This document shows positions 11,715 through 22,400 of a stretch of DNA of 64,000 nucleotides, piece after piece; positions within the stretch are counted from its first letter, which is position 1, and each line of letters starts with the position of its first letter. The translations under genes and the position numbers were made by a program. The DNA comes from Alitta virens (Eukaryota > Annelida > Polychaeta > Phyllodocida > Nereididae): contig OW028585.1 of assembly GCA_932294295.1 (NCBI GenBank), positions 2,576,001 to 2,640,000 on the forward strand, given 5' to 3'. Below the pieces are notes generated by a model. That model was not told the DNA's origin and did no database searches. It saw only the letters and a list, made by a program, of their open reading frames with translations.

Positions 11715-11990
11715 GGCACCTATGGGGGATTTTGAAGTAAAACCCAGAGGCATAGAAGGGGCACCTTTGGGAGTGGGGGGTGGATTAGGGCTTTACGTCC
11801 TGTATTTCTGCACCAGTTGGGCTAATTAGGACAGGCAGGGACCATGACAATGAGACGAAGGATGAAACAGCCATCCAACTTAGGCTTGACCGGGAATCGA
11901 ACCCGGGACCCAGCGGTTGGAAGCCCAGAGCGCTACCTCTGAGCTAGGCCCCCGCCCTGGCACCTTTGGGGATTTTGAAGTAAAACCACC
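11715..11990. repeat. Tandem GGCACCTTTGGG...GATTTTGAAGTAAAACC unit split by a SINE
   Basis: Two copies of a unit beginning GGCACCTWTGGG and containing GATTTTGAAGTAAAACC occur at 11715-11760 and 11959-11990. The second is interrupted by the SINE at 11772-11958. Confidence 0.6.
11772..11958 (-). mobile_element. tRNA-derived SINE, copy 1
   Basis: The minus strand begins with a tRNA-like head: A box CTAGCTCAGAGGTAGCGC, then GCTTCCAACC with TCC at the anticodon position, then the B box GGGTTCGATTCC. A non-tRNA body follows (GGATGGCTGTTTCATCCTTC, GTCCTAATTAGCCC) and ends in CCTAATCCACCC. A perfect 12-bp target duplication, GGCACCTTTGGG, flanks it at 11760-11771 and 11959-11970. The TCC position suggests a tRNA-Gly-like source, though the D arm is also Ala/Val-like. 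Copies: 14800-14980 and 61807-61992. Confidence 0.85.
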
Positions 11991-12049
11991 TTTCTTCTCT
12001 ATATGTCTGGACACACCAGCCTCTGCTGGAGGGGGCCTGTGATAAAACT

Positions 12050-12160
12050 TAATAACTCTGTGGTTCAGAGCCCTGAACTTCACTCATGATGAGGTTGGGC
12101 TAGAGATCCCACCAGTCCCACAGGGACGAGTGGGTTCTCCAGCCCAACATCATCACGAGT
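12050..12160. repeat. Long hairpin repeat
   Basis: The arms GATGAGGTTGGGCT..GAGA..CCCAC and GTGGG..TCTCCAGCCCAACATCATC pair almost completely around a short loop (about 12084-12159). It is preceded by TGTGGTTCAGAGCC. A truncated relative lies at 43376-43440. Probably a small foldback element. Confidence 0.6.
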
Positions 12161-13155
12161 ATATATTATATAATCTCTCTATCTATTTCTCTGTGTATCT
12201 ATGCATGTTTTTGGTTTATGTTTGAACATATTTAGGCATCTATGGATCTATTTTATTACTATTATTATTTTATTTTTATTCTTATCTTTGACATGGGTAA
12301 AACACTTTGGTATAAAAGGTGTCTAATCTATCTGGTAGATAAATTTGGTTAACATCCTCATCCAAAATAGCCTGCATTTCATATCAGTGTACTCGCTGTA
12401 AATGATTATATATGATTATAATCGTATCCATTTCAATATGGTTTTACTTGTTTCCTGGAAAGCAGGAGTTACATGGGGATAATATAATATTATGATAAGC
12501 AATACCCCAGGTTTAATTATTTATGGTGCAATTTAGTGGAATATAATTCTGTTTTTCCATGGTCTGGGAGTTCAAACCTTGTAACACTGCATGTGTTGCA
12601 CACCAAGCCAGGTCATTTCGTTATTACATCTACCTCTGGCAGTTGGTCATACAAGCTGGCTTCAGAATAGCCTTAAACAATACAATGCTACAATTTCTGG
12701 CTGGGGTTATAGTTGTCTGGTCGATTTCAGTTGGGATACACCCTAGCACTTCCTGAATTTTCATCAACATGTCAGTCTGTCTGTCATTTAGACAACCAAA
12801 CATAGGCATACATAGTTTGTCATCTCATCATTACGTCTGCATGCTTGTACTTTAAAGCTGCATGGTCGGTCAAAATTGCGAGTTTCTAAGACTTCATAAA
12901 ATAGTTTAAAATTGCCTTTATAAATCAAGACACACTAAATTTGCATCAGCTAGTCAGTCTATCAGGCATTAATTACAAAAAATAAATCATAAATTGAAAG
13001 AAAATCAAGACCAAAACATTGGTGCCTCAATGGATATGACATCATCACCCATTGTAAATACCAAAGGAGAAAGGAACAGGCTATATAACAGCAGAAAATT
13101 GCACTAGACACTGTTGCAAAACAAAGTAGGATATTGTTGCATGTTAAAGAAGAGA
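12161..13155. other. Unassigned sequence
   Basis: AT-rich, with simple ATT and CTAT repeats. The ORFs here have no recognisable domain. Confidence 0.3.
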
Positions 13156-13157
13156 AT

Positions 13158-13728
13158 GCACTTGGCAAAGTGTTTTGCAAATGATGTTTTGCAAGATGGT
13201 TCAAATATAGAACGTACAATATGTTTACACAATGTGACTTCCTAGTAAGACTACACAGTTTGATTCTATAACATCACATCGCCAAATATGACCTCAGAAA
13301 GGATGCTCTAAAAATGTTAACATGTGTGATGTGAAGATAAATTCACTTTTTATCAATTAAAATTTAATTTGAATGTTCATTATCTGTAAGTTGTATTAAG
13401 TGTATGCGGATGTTGCAATGTATGTAATGCACTTGGCAAAGTGTTTTGCAAATGATGTTTTGGAAGATTACTAAGAAAAAAGCATCAAAATATGCCCTTA
13501 CAATGACTTCATGTAGTGTGATCACACAATGTGACTTATATGATATAGCGTAATCACACGGTGTGACTCCAAACCATCACATCACCAAATATGACCTCAG
13601 AAGTGTTGCTCTATAACATCACAATTTGTGTGGAAATAATTTCACTTTCTATAGATTCAACTTTTATTTGAATGTTCATTATCTGTATATTGTATTAAGC
13701 GTATACGGATGTTGCAATGTATGTAATG
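13158..13728. repeat. Tandem duplication, about 271-bp unit, two copies
   Basis: Copy 1 (13158-13428) and copy 2 (13429-13728) both start GCACTTGGCAAAGTGTTTTG. They share CACCAAATATGACCTCAGAA-like and TTTGAATGTTCATTATCTG segments and end in TGTTGCAATGTATGTAATG. Divergence is moderate. Non-coding. Confidence 0.75.
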
Positions 13729-14670
13729 TGATAAATGACTCGTTGACAATAAATCAGATTAGGCTAACAGTGGACTGAGCTGAAACAGGCCAATATTAAG
13801 TTGACAACCACACTTGTAACAATCAAATGTATCACATACTCCAAGGTTTAACATCAAGTTGTAAAATATAATAGTGTAGAGGAGACAGGAACCCTTTGGG
13901 ACATGAGGTACATTGGGACACCAGCCATATCTCGATAATAAACAATTTCTAGGCTGGGCTTGCTGCATGGTTTTCACAGATACAGCCTCATAACATGAGA
14001 TAACAAATATGTAAGAGTTATCATTAAATACATGTCCTATAATTTTTCTAAACATTGTATTGTGACATAGTTTTGCATAATATCAAAAGTAATATGTATA
14101 ACTTACCCAATGGCTAAGTGCCTTAATCATGGGATGAAACCCAAGGCTATACCAAATATGATGCATTATAATATTATCTTCTTATTTGCTAAAGGTAAAA
14201 TTCATTGATGGCTTCAGATTATTATGACTTTCTATATATCAAACTTTTGACTCCCATGCACACATTTTAGCTGTATCCTGGATATGCGGTTCCCAAGAGA
14301 TAAGCAAAAAATGATATGTATTGATTGACGTGCTAATATAGAGATCTACATCCAGGAAACTATGGACTTGCGACTAGTTTAGTACTTTTATTTTAGATTT
14401 AGTTACACGCTTGATTATCAAATGTTTCCTGGGCATACCATTATGTTTCATTTGAGCAGCAACTGAGTGAAGTTAACAAGGACTATTGGATCGCTTTAAA
14501 GTACTGCTTCAGCTAAGGGGTGAGTCATGCTATTTTTTCAAGGAAAATACAAACATGGCATTTCATTATAGCAAACTTAATGGAGAAATCCAGTTGAAAC
14601 TATTTATATAGTAGCTGTAATTCTCCACAGCCATCATGGATTGTAAATAATATTTTCTTATAATGCCAAT
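13729..14670. other. Unassigned sequence
   Basis: A cysteine-rich minus-strand ORF at 13759-14055 lies here but has no support as an exon. Nothing else stands out. Confidence 0.3.
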
Positions 14671-14678
14671 AAAGGCTA

Positions 14679-14709
14679 CTATTACTACTACTACTACTAC
14701 TACTACTAC
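14679..14709 (+). repeat. (ACT)n microsatellite
   Basis: About ten ACT units follow CAATAAAGGCTACTATT. This may be a retroposon tail. Confidence 0.8.
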
Positions 14710-14799
14710 TTTTTAATGTATAAGACATGCTCTTAAACTTGAAAACTATGCTGATGGAATGAATATAGGTGCTGGATGTGACTTTGGCTTGTGAGAGTT

Positions 14800-14980
14800 G
14801 GTGGGTGGATGGGTGGAGTAGGGCTTTACATCCGGTATTTCTGCACCTGATGGGTTAATTAGGACAGGGATCATGGCAATGAGATGAAGGATGAAACAAC
14901 CATCCAACTTAGGCTAGACCAGAACCCGGGACCCAGCAAATAGAAACACACGTGCGCTACCACTGAGCTAGGCCCCCACA
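14800..14980 (-). mobile_element. tRNA-derived SINE, copy 2
   Basis: It is the same element as 11772-11958 but more diverged. The B box region reads GGGTTC with a deletion, and the A box is TAGCTCAGTGGTAGCGC. The flanks carry a possible imperfect target duplication (ACTTTGGCTTGTGA versus ACTTTTGTGGCTGTGA). Confidence 0.75.
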
Positions 14981-15714
14981 CTTTTGTGGCTGTGATTTCT
15001 GTATCATGGGAAAAATGTCAGCACACAAAAATCAAAGTGCCTTTGAGCATGTAGTCATCCCTTCAACTGATTCACTGTGTTTTAGCTGGTTCTATTAGGA
15101 ACTATTGGGGACTACCGGTTACTGCGCCTGGCAAATAGTTAATTACATTATCTTAATGTGATGTCATCAATTGCACTCAATGACCTCATCGTTCAAGGCA
15201 CAATTTGTTGCTGGGGGTTAGTCTCAAATTCCCACTATTATCATGAAACTTTCTCACCAACAGCATGTTTTACTTCAAATCATATACTTACACATTATGT
15301 CAGTGAAAGATATTTTGATTGTACACCAAATGCATGGTAAATTGGCATACATGAGTGTTCCAATATACTGCCTCATATATATGGAGCAACCTGAAGATTT
15401 TGAAGAAAAGGGCAAAAATGGTGAAAAAATTGCGAAAGTCATTGTATGGTCTGAAGCAAAATGCTAGAAATTTGAACAGTTTGTTGTGAGCAGTCAAATG
15501 TGGCCATAATTGTCTGGGTCGACAAAATTATTAATGTTGGTTACATAATGATCAAATATTTAACAGTGTGAAGGGATTCTTTACTCAGCAAACCATAAAT
15601 TATTTTCTAAATATTTTCATAACATGATTCAAAATTTGTTTGCAAAATTTTCATCAAATCTTTTGAAAAGATGGAATTGTCTAGTACTTACGTAGCCATA
15701 AATAGCCACTGTCC
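14981..15714. other. Unassigned sequence
   Basis: No supportable gene or repeat. Confidence 0.3.
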
Positions 15715-16055
15715 ATCCGTCTGTACTCACCATTCACTCGTATCACTCGTTGAACGCTCGTAAAAAGTCCGACGGGACGTCCGTCGCTCGCCGTGGTCTT
15801 CCGCGCCCATCCTTGCCCTTCCTTGAACCACTTGCAGGGGTTATCTACGAGCTATCTTTGAGCGGTTTTCGAGTGATCTACGAGCCATCTACGAGCCATT
15901 TATGAGCCATCTACAAGCCATCTACGAGCCATCTATGAGTGCCTCACGGATGCCTCACGGATGCCTCATGGATGCCTCACGGATGCCTCATGGATGCTTT
16001 ATAGATGCCTCATGGATGCCTAATGGATGCCTGATGACAGACTCGTAGAAAGAAG
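15715..16055. repeat. Degenerate 12-bp tandem array
   Basis: Units of about 12 bp change along the array: ACTCGT.. words, then CTACGAGCCAT (about six units), then GGATGCCTCAC/T (about eight units). The gradual change of the unit suggests stepwise expansion. Related to the arrays at 2605-2845 and 10600-10740. Confidence 0.7.
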
Positions 16056-16065
16056 TTATACGTGA

Positions 16066-16526
16066 TTAACAGAGCCAGCATGTATAGCCAATTGTTGACA
16101 TATTGTTTATCTTAATATTTATTGGATTGACTTTTCTTTGCGGGTTGTGAAATACCATGGCCTTTGTATTATTGATGTTAAGTAATAATTTATTTACTTT
16201 AAACCAATCATTCATGTTATTAAGCTCTGTATTTATTTGATCCTCGAGATTCAGATCAGGGTTTCCAAAGGCATTTAACGTTGTTGATAGTGCTGTGTCA
16301 TCTGCATATTTAATTGGCTTAAAAATATTTGTTGCAACATATAGATCATTAATGTAAATAATAAACAATAAATGCCCAATAATAAATCCCTGTGGGACAC
16401 CAGTTGATATTGAGAGATAGTCAGATTCTGTACTATTAAATTAGACATATTGATTACGATAATTTAGCTAATAGCAATGATCTACCAGCCACTCCCTAAT
16501 AATTTCATTTATACAGCAAAATTTCA
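16066..16526 (-). mobile_element. LINE reverse-transcriptase fragment
   Basis: The minus-strand reading contains STGVPQGFIIGHLLFIIYIN, then the catalytic KYADDTALST, then MNDWFKVNKLLLNINNTKA. These are motifs of a non-LTR reverse transcriptase palm. A stop interrupts the frame upstream (near 16442), and neither endonuclease nor C-terminal parts remain. Confidence 0.8.
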
Positions 16527-16601
16527 TCTTTGTTATGCTTGGCCGAGAACCAGGTCCTCAGGCAAACTCATCAAAGTTCTTGGTCCAGCATAACAAAGAT
16601 G
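16527..16601. repeat. 25-bp-arm hairpin
   Basis: The arms ATCTTTGTTATGCT..GG and CC..AGCATAACAAAGAT, about 25 bp each with three mismatches, surround a 25-bp loop. It abuts the 5'-truncated edge of the LINE fragment. It could be a small foldback insertion. Confidence 0.5.
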
Positions 16602-17640
16602 TATATATTAACTTCTCAGATAAAAGTCAGGGCAAAGTCAAGAGTGTGGCATTTGACTGGACACTTGCTCAAATCCAAGATGCCACGGTTCCTCAATTTA
16701 TTAATATTTATAGTCAATTTCTCCCCCAAATCTGTCCCTTCACATCGCTGGCCAATAGGCCACATCCAATCACAGTTCATGATTCTAATAACATTGACCA
16801 ATCAAATTGTATTTTGTCTTACAAAATTATATTTTTGCTCCTACTTTGAGCCCTCCTCCTCCAAATTTCTCATCAAAATTCAAACAGTCATTTAGTAACA
16901 GTCTGTGGTAATCTTACAATATTCATAATTTCACACTTTTCATGTCATCTTCTTTTTGTCGTCAATTGTTTTTGTTTTTTCCACATGTGATGATTAGTGT
17001 AGATAAAAATTAACTGAACTGAACTGCTGTAATACTGAGTAGAAACTTTGGTAAATGGAAAACATTTGTTCAATGATTTTGTAAATATTTCATGAAATTT
17101 AGTAAATGCTTCTTGAAAATTTTGGTTTCCAGTCAAATCCAATGAAAAGTTTCTATTTTAGATATAAAAAGAACAATATTCCCTGTGATGTAGTTTATGA
17201 ATTTAACTGGTACAAATTTACCGCATGCAAGCCATTTAAGCCTTCTTTCGTACAGTTCATGTTCACAAATTTGTTATCAATTGAAGTTGCAGTTGGTTTG
17301 CATACTTTTGTGGGTTGAGTTATTCTAGGGATAAAAGATGCAGTGTAGCAAATTTTGAATTATTCTGCGTTTAAAATGTGAGTATCTGCAATCAGTAAGT
17401 TTATATTAAAATCTCAAAGAAGATACACTGTTTTGTTTTCCTCAGATCATTAAGATATGTATTACATTTCTTGATATCAGTATTAGGGGGTCTGTAAATA
17501 ACTTATACAAAAATGTCTTTGTCAGTGCCAGTATCACCTTGAAAAATTTCAATGAATAGTGATTATATTTTATCATTAGCCAATTCAAATCACATCACTG
17601 ATTTTACAACTGGGCTTATATGATAATTAAATGAACCGAA
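16602..17640. other. Unassigned sequence
   Basis: Overlapping short ORFs on both strands without domain signal. Possibly transposon filler. Confidence 0.3.
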
Positions 17641-19140
17641 GTTAATATCCAACTGACCTAAATCATTACATAATTTATTTTTAAGTTCAAAATAGCTTGC
17701 ACAAACACATAAAATATGGAATTTGTCTTCAACGAATTTACCAACACAAACAATACAATAACTTTTCCAGGAGTAACATTGCTATAATGACCCAAGTCTA
17801 CATTTAATGGTAAAATTCCAGCTCTATGCTGAGCTAATGAAGATCTATTTTTTCGAGACATCTGACACTTAGCATAACATTCTGGACAAAGTGTTAATTT
17901 ATACATGTTATAGTACCTTAACTTGGGTTTATTAAATCTGGACATCTTCCATTGTTCAAAGTCTTTACTTTCTAGTACATTTTTAACACCATTAATATCA
18001 CAAGGTAATTTATCTCTAACAATTCCATCTAAATTAAATTTACATACCATTTCTTGCAATTCATCTAACCAATTATTTCTACAAACATTCAATTAATATT
18101 TAAATACCTTCCTGGTTCATATTTCTTCATCCGTATTGATCAGTATATAATAATACTAACAAATGTTAATATGTCTGTTATATAATAAACTAAATCACCT
18201 TCAAACATATATAATGGAGCAAACTTATGAACACCAAGCAAATACCTAAAAGCATGAAACTTAGCATTTTGAACCTTATTATAGTTTTAGAAACCTCAAA
18301 CACCAGCTGCATATTCTATTCTAACATAGGTTTAATACATGAGTTATGCAGCTTAAAAAAAGTCTTTATTTCAGATAAAGAGAACATTTTTACGCATTGT
18401 GACCAAGGTTTTTTTTTCATATTAAAAAAAAAAAGATTTATTTTACAATAATCAACAAAATTCATCATTTAAGGCTTTTTGTAAAACTTTAAGTTGCAAT
18501 ATTGATGTAATGTCATCAAGGGGGAGTCTGCCACTTCTAATTAGTCCTATAAAGGAACCCTCCTGAAAACAACTGCCTTAGAAAAAAAAAGCAGTTATGA
18601 AATGAACTACTTCTGTTTTATTGGGATTTACTTCTAATTTCATTTTTTGCACCAGTTGTCAAGGTGACTGTTCATCATCTGAAAGCAGGACTAGATCATC
18701 AGCATAGAGTAGAATGGTCAGATGAATATCATTCAATTGAATACCTGCATTAGGTTCTTTCAATTCTTGTGCAAGGTCATTCAGATACACAAAAACAGAA
18801 GAACAGGTGAAAGTGTATTACCTTGTCTGACACGTGACTGTGTTTCAAACCGTTCAGTATACTATTATTGAACCCTAACTCTAGCTAATGACCTACTGTT
18901 TATAGCTCTTACTACATTCTAAAATCGCCCACCCACCTTATATTATTCTTAAGTTTGTACAGCATCAATTTCCTATTTAAAAATTCAAAAGCCTTCTGAA
19001 AGTCGAAAAAGGCACAAAAAGTGCCTTGAAAACTATTCGTTCTGTTTTGTATTACTGATGATAAAGTAAACAAATGATTAGTACAATATCTGTCATAGCG
19101 GAAACCATTTTGTTCATCCACTAGTATATTGCTACACTGC
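17641..19140 (-). mobile_element. Decayed LINE, RT and C-terminal region
   Basis: In minus-strand order: NGFRYDRYCTNHLFTLSS and AFFDFQKAFEFLNRK (19121-18950), then RQGNTLSPVLLFLC (near 18830), then LLYADDLVLLSDDEQ (near 18700), then KMKLEVNPNKTEVVHF. The tail, KPKLRYYNMYKL and SSLAQHRAGILPLNVDLGHY, lies in 18092-17658. Motif order and spacing are those of a non-LTR retrotransposon. Stops and frameshifts disable it. Confidence 0.8.
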
Positions 19141-19340
19141 AGCTGTCATTGTTCAACATAAATTACTATGTTGGTGAAAAAAAAAACACCTTTGAATGAT
19201 TGTTTTAAAAAAAGAAGTATTATTGATTCAGTTATAATAACATAACCTTTTTTTCCCCTTGTGTTGTGGACTGACGAACATGAAATGACATAGTACATGG
19301 ACACCAAAAGAAAAAAAAAGCGTTCTTTGATGCATGTTAG

Positions 19341-19458
19341 GAGGAAAACATTGATGAAGTCATAAAGCTGCATCCTTATGATTTCAACAACTATTCAGAT
19401 GAGGAGATTGATGGTTTTGGCTATGAAAATGGACAAACACCTCTTGATGTTGCTGCTA
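19341..19458 (+). CDS. ANK gene, candidate upstream exon
   Basis: The acceptor is GCATGTTAG and the donor GCTA|GTAAGC. The frame is open only downstream of the acceptor. It encodes EENIDEVIKLHPYDF and then the ankyrin half-repeat NGQTPLDVAA. It ends in phase 1, whereas 23593 enters in phase 0, so an exon between them is missing from my model. The polypyrimidine tract is weak. Confidence 0.5.
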
Positions 19459-22400
19459 GTAAGCAATCTTAATTCATTGACAACGACATTAAATATACTT
19501 ATTGTCAATATGCTCAGTGCAATTATTTCATTGGTTATTTCATTTCCCATTTAATCCTCTACAATAAAACTTGTATTCAAATGCCCTCTGGTGCGATCTA
19601 ATGTTTGAAAATGTGAAAGCATAGTTCTCTGGGTTAAATTATTCATACTTCTGCCGCCATCATTGGAAGCAGGTCCAAAGACACTATTTACAACTACTTT
19701 AACTGAGCAAACATGTCCCCATACAAGTCCTATTGTGTGTATTAGAGGCCTGTGACTCCTAATTGCAACTCACACTTGACACCTCCAAAGATATGAGGAC
19801 CAATTCATCCAATACAGAATTATTTTACATTTTCTTTGGTAATTTGCAAAAAAATATTTGCACATGTGGTTACAAGTTGGTTTATCCTACAAGCAAAAAG
19901 TATGGTTCATCTCCATAACACAACTACCCTTTAACTATGAAATAATGTTACAGACAGCCTTCCATGCAATTCTGATCCTGATTCAGTATTTACGCATTCA
20001 TATTCCGAGACATAAATTGGTCAGATGAATCCATTACAGACAATTCTGTAAACCAAATGTTTCTCCAAAGCATGCACCAAAGTGGAATGGAGCAGATGAC
20101 AAACTTTCCAACCAGAGTCAGTACTACTCTGAACCTATTCGCAAGTGCCTCACCAGATGGACAAAACCAGCAAGTACAACAATTTATGTGTGGCATGAGG
20201 CCAACCTCTTCATAAAAGACAGCATCCTCAAGCTGCAAGTTAATCAAATACCATCCAAATGAACAGATACACACAACAGTTATTATGGCAGATGGAGATG
20301 TCAAGTGTATGACCAAGAAGTGAAAAGATTAGCTTCAGGAAAGCCAGGTAAACACAGAATGAGGGGACATCAACAGACATAACAACATGAAGAAAATGTT
20401 GAAAATAATTTCATGCATTCGTGCACAACTACATTGGTGACATTACAAGGCCAGATTCCAGAATAATCCCAAGAGATTGTGGAGCTAAGTCAAAAGCATG
20501 CATACAGACCCCTCCGGAATAGCGACATTGAAGGACAATAGGGGTAAGACAGGGAGTGCTCAAAAGGTTGAGTTGTTGATAGTCAGTTTTCCTCTGTCTT
20601 AAATAAAGGAGAAAGATCAGACAACATACCGGATGAGGGAACTAGCCCACACAAAGATAAGCCACACATTGTAGTTGAACAGTTCAGTGAGTGAAATTCA
20701 TCAAGAACCTGATGATTCACAAAGCAACTGGACCAGACAACGTACCCTGTCGACTTTCTAAAGGAGCTGGAGGCATGTCAAACAAACTTTATTGGTTCAA
20801 ATGTAACGTTTTCCAGGATTTTTGTAATGGTACAGATCTAGGTTTAAACTCGGAGAAATCTTGTTTGCCTGACTGTAACAGTTCTAACAGTGTCTATTAA
20901 TGTTGTTCACGTTGAAGGGGAAGAACAATTGTCATGGAAATATTAGTTTCCCGCCAGATAGCTATACATGGTCAGTTTAGATCTCCATTATTAATTTTTC
21001 ACATTTAATAACCCCTTTTATTTACTTAAGTAATGGTTAAAAAACTTAACTATTTTTTTATCAAAATACAACCGGGATACCAGTACAGCTGTGAAACTAA
21101 CTGGTTTGCCTGAAAAGATAATTTCCATACTCATCCATACTCATTGGGGAATGATGAACATTGTGAATTATGATGAGCCCTATACTGCATGGAAGTTTCT
21201 GCACTCCACTTGACCTCCAACCTGCTTTTTTTTTCTTCCATTTTCAAAGGACAATGGTAAAGTAATAATGCAATATTCACATTAACCTATATGCCACATC
21301 GAAAACTATTTGGTATAGTCTATGTGGTAAACTTATATTATGCGTTGATGCAGTATGTCCCTAATATACTCCCCCGGAAACTCAGTCTATCTAAGTCTTG
21401 GGGGATATACTCTTATAATCATTGTCCCTGAAGAGATCAGTTGTAAAAGTTATAATCATTAGAAATTTCACCTATATGGCTATGTTGCATGTATATTATT
21501 ATTATTATTATGGTCTCCTTTATATATTTTTCCTAACTCATATTTCTTTTCTTTTATTCTCCAGTTTGTTTTTAATTTTTCTGGTGTCATAATCTTTCTT
21601 TTTCTAATATTTTATCAATTAAAGGTGGACCCCAACACAACTCATGGAGGTTCTTTGGGGTCTCCTGTCAACTATGAATACTATAATAATATATGCAAAC
21701 ATTTTTAAATTATTTTGCCAGAAATAACAAAATGTCATGCTGTAGTAGTAACTTGCCAAATAAAATTATTTTCTATTCAATATATCCCTGAGACCCAAAG
21801 TACGCATATACGTATTTATCCCATGCCTCAGATTTTTTATCATTTTTTATTATTACATATATATTTTACAGTCAATGTACTCCCTTAAGCAGGTAACTTT
21901 CCCTGTGCACATATTCCTGTGAAAAGTCTTGTGTAGGGGACAAAAGGCATGGGATAAATGTATAAACAACATAGTCGGAATGAAATCATAGGACTATTAC
22001 AGAGATACAATGTTGAGGTTTCTGTAAAAATTTGAATTTGTAAAATCAGACCAGAATTAACGATTCTGTTGGACAAAACATGACTAAAGGTCAATGCATC
22101 TGTTCAGACCTGAGATACCAGCCATTGTTTGTCTCTGTTACCTATACTAGGGCAACATCATAGCATGGTAAAACAAATGGATTTACTGTACTGTAAATAA
22201 TTTTCTTTTCTAATCTACCATTAAAATAATTATGATAGGAAGTATCAAACAATTTCCTTATTAATATCATTCATAAATTGTATTATTAATTATAAAGCTG
22301 GACTGTTAAATGGTTTTTAATCTATCCAAATGAATTAAAATGCTTTTAACTGTCGAATGCGAATGCAAGAACACACATTGAATAGATTGAGCTAAGGTAA

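Noticed and set aside
13759..14055. Cysteine-rich minus-strand ORF of 98 aa
   Set aside because: Cysteine spacing (WCPNVPHVPKGSC, CDTFDCYKCGC) fits no family I recognise, and no convincing donor and acceptor pair frames it.
16530..16895. Overlapping 121-aa and 104-aa plus-strand ORFs
   Set aside because: They lie over a hairpin and repeat-like sequence, no domain is evident, and three frames are open by chance.
19990..20316. 108-aa minus-strand ORF
   Set aside because: No recognisable domain. The plus strand just downstream reads as LINE, so this is likely a shadow in decayed transposon DNA.
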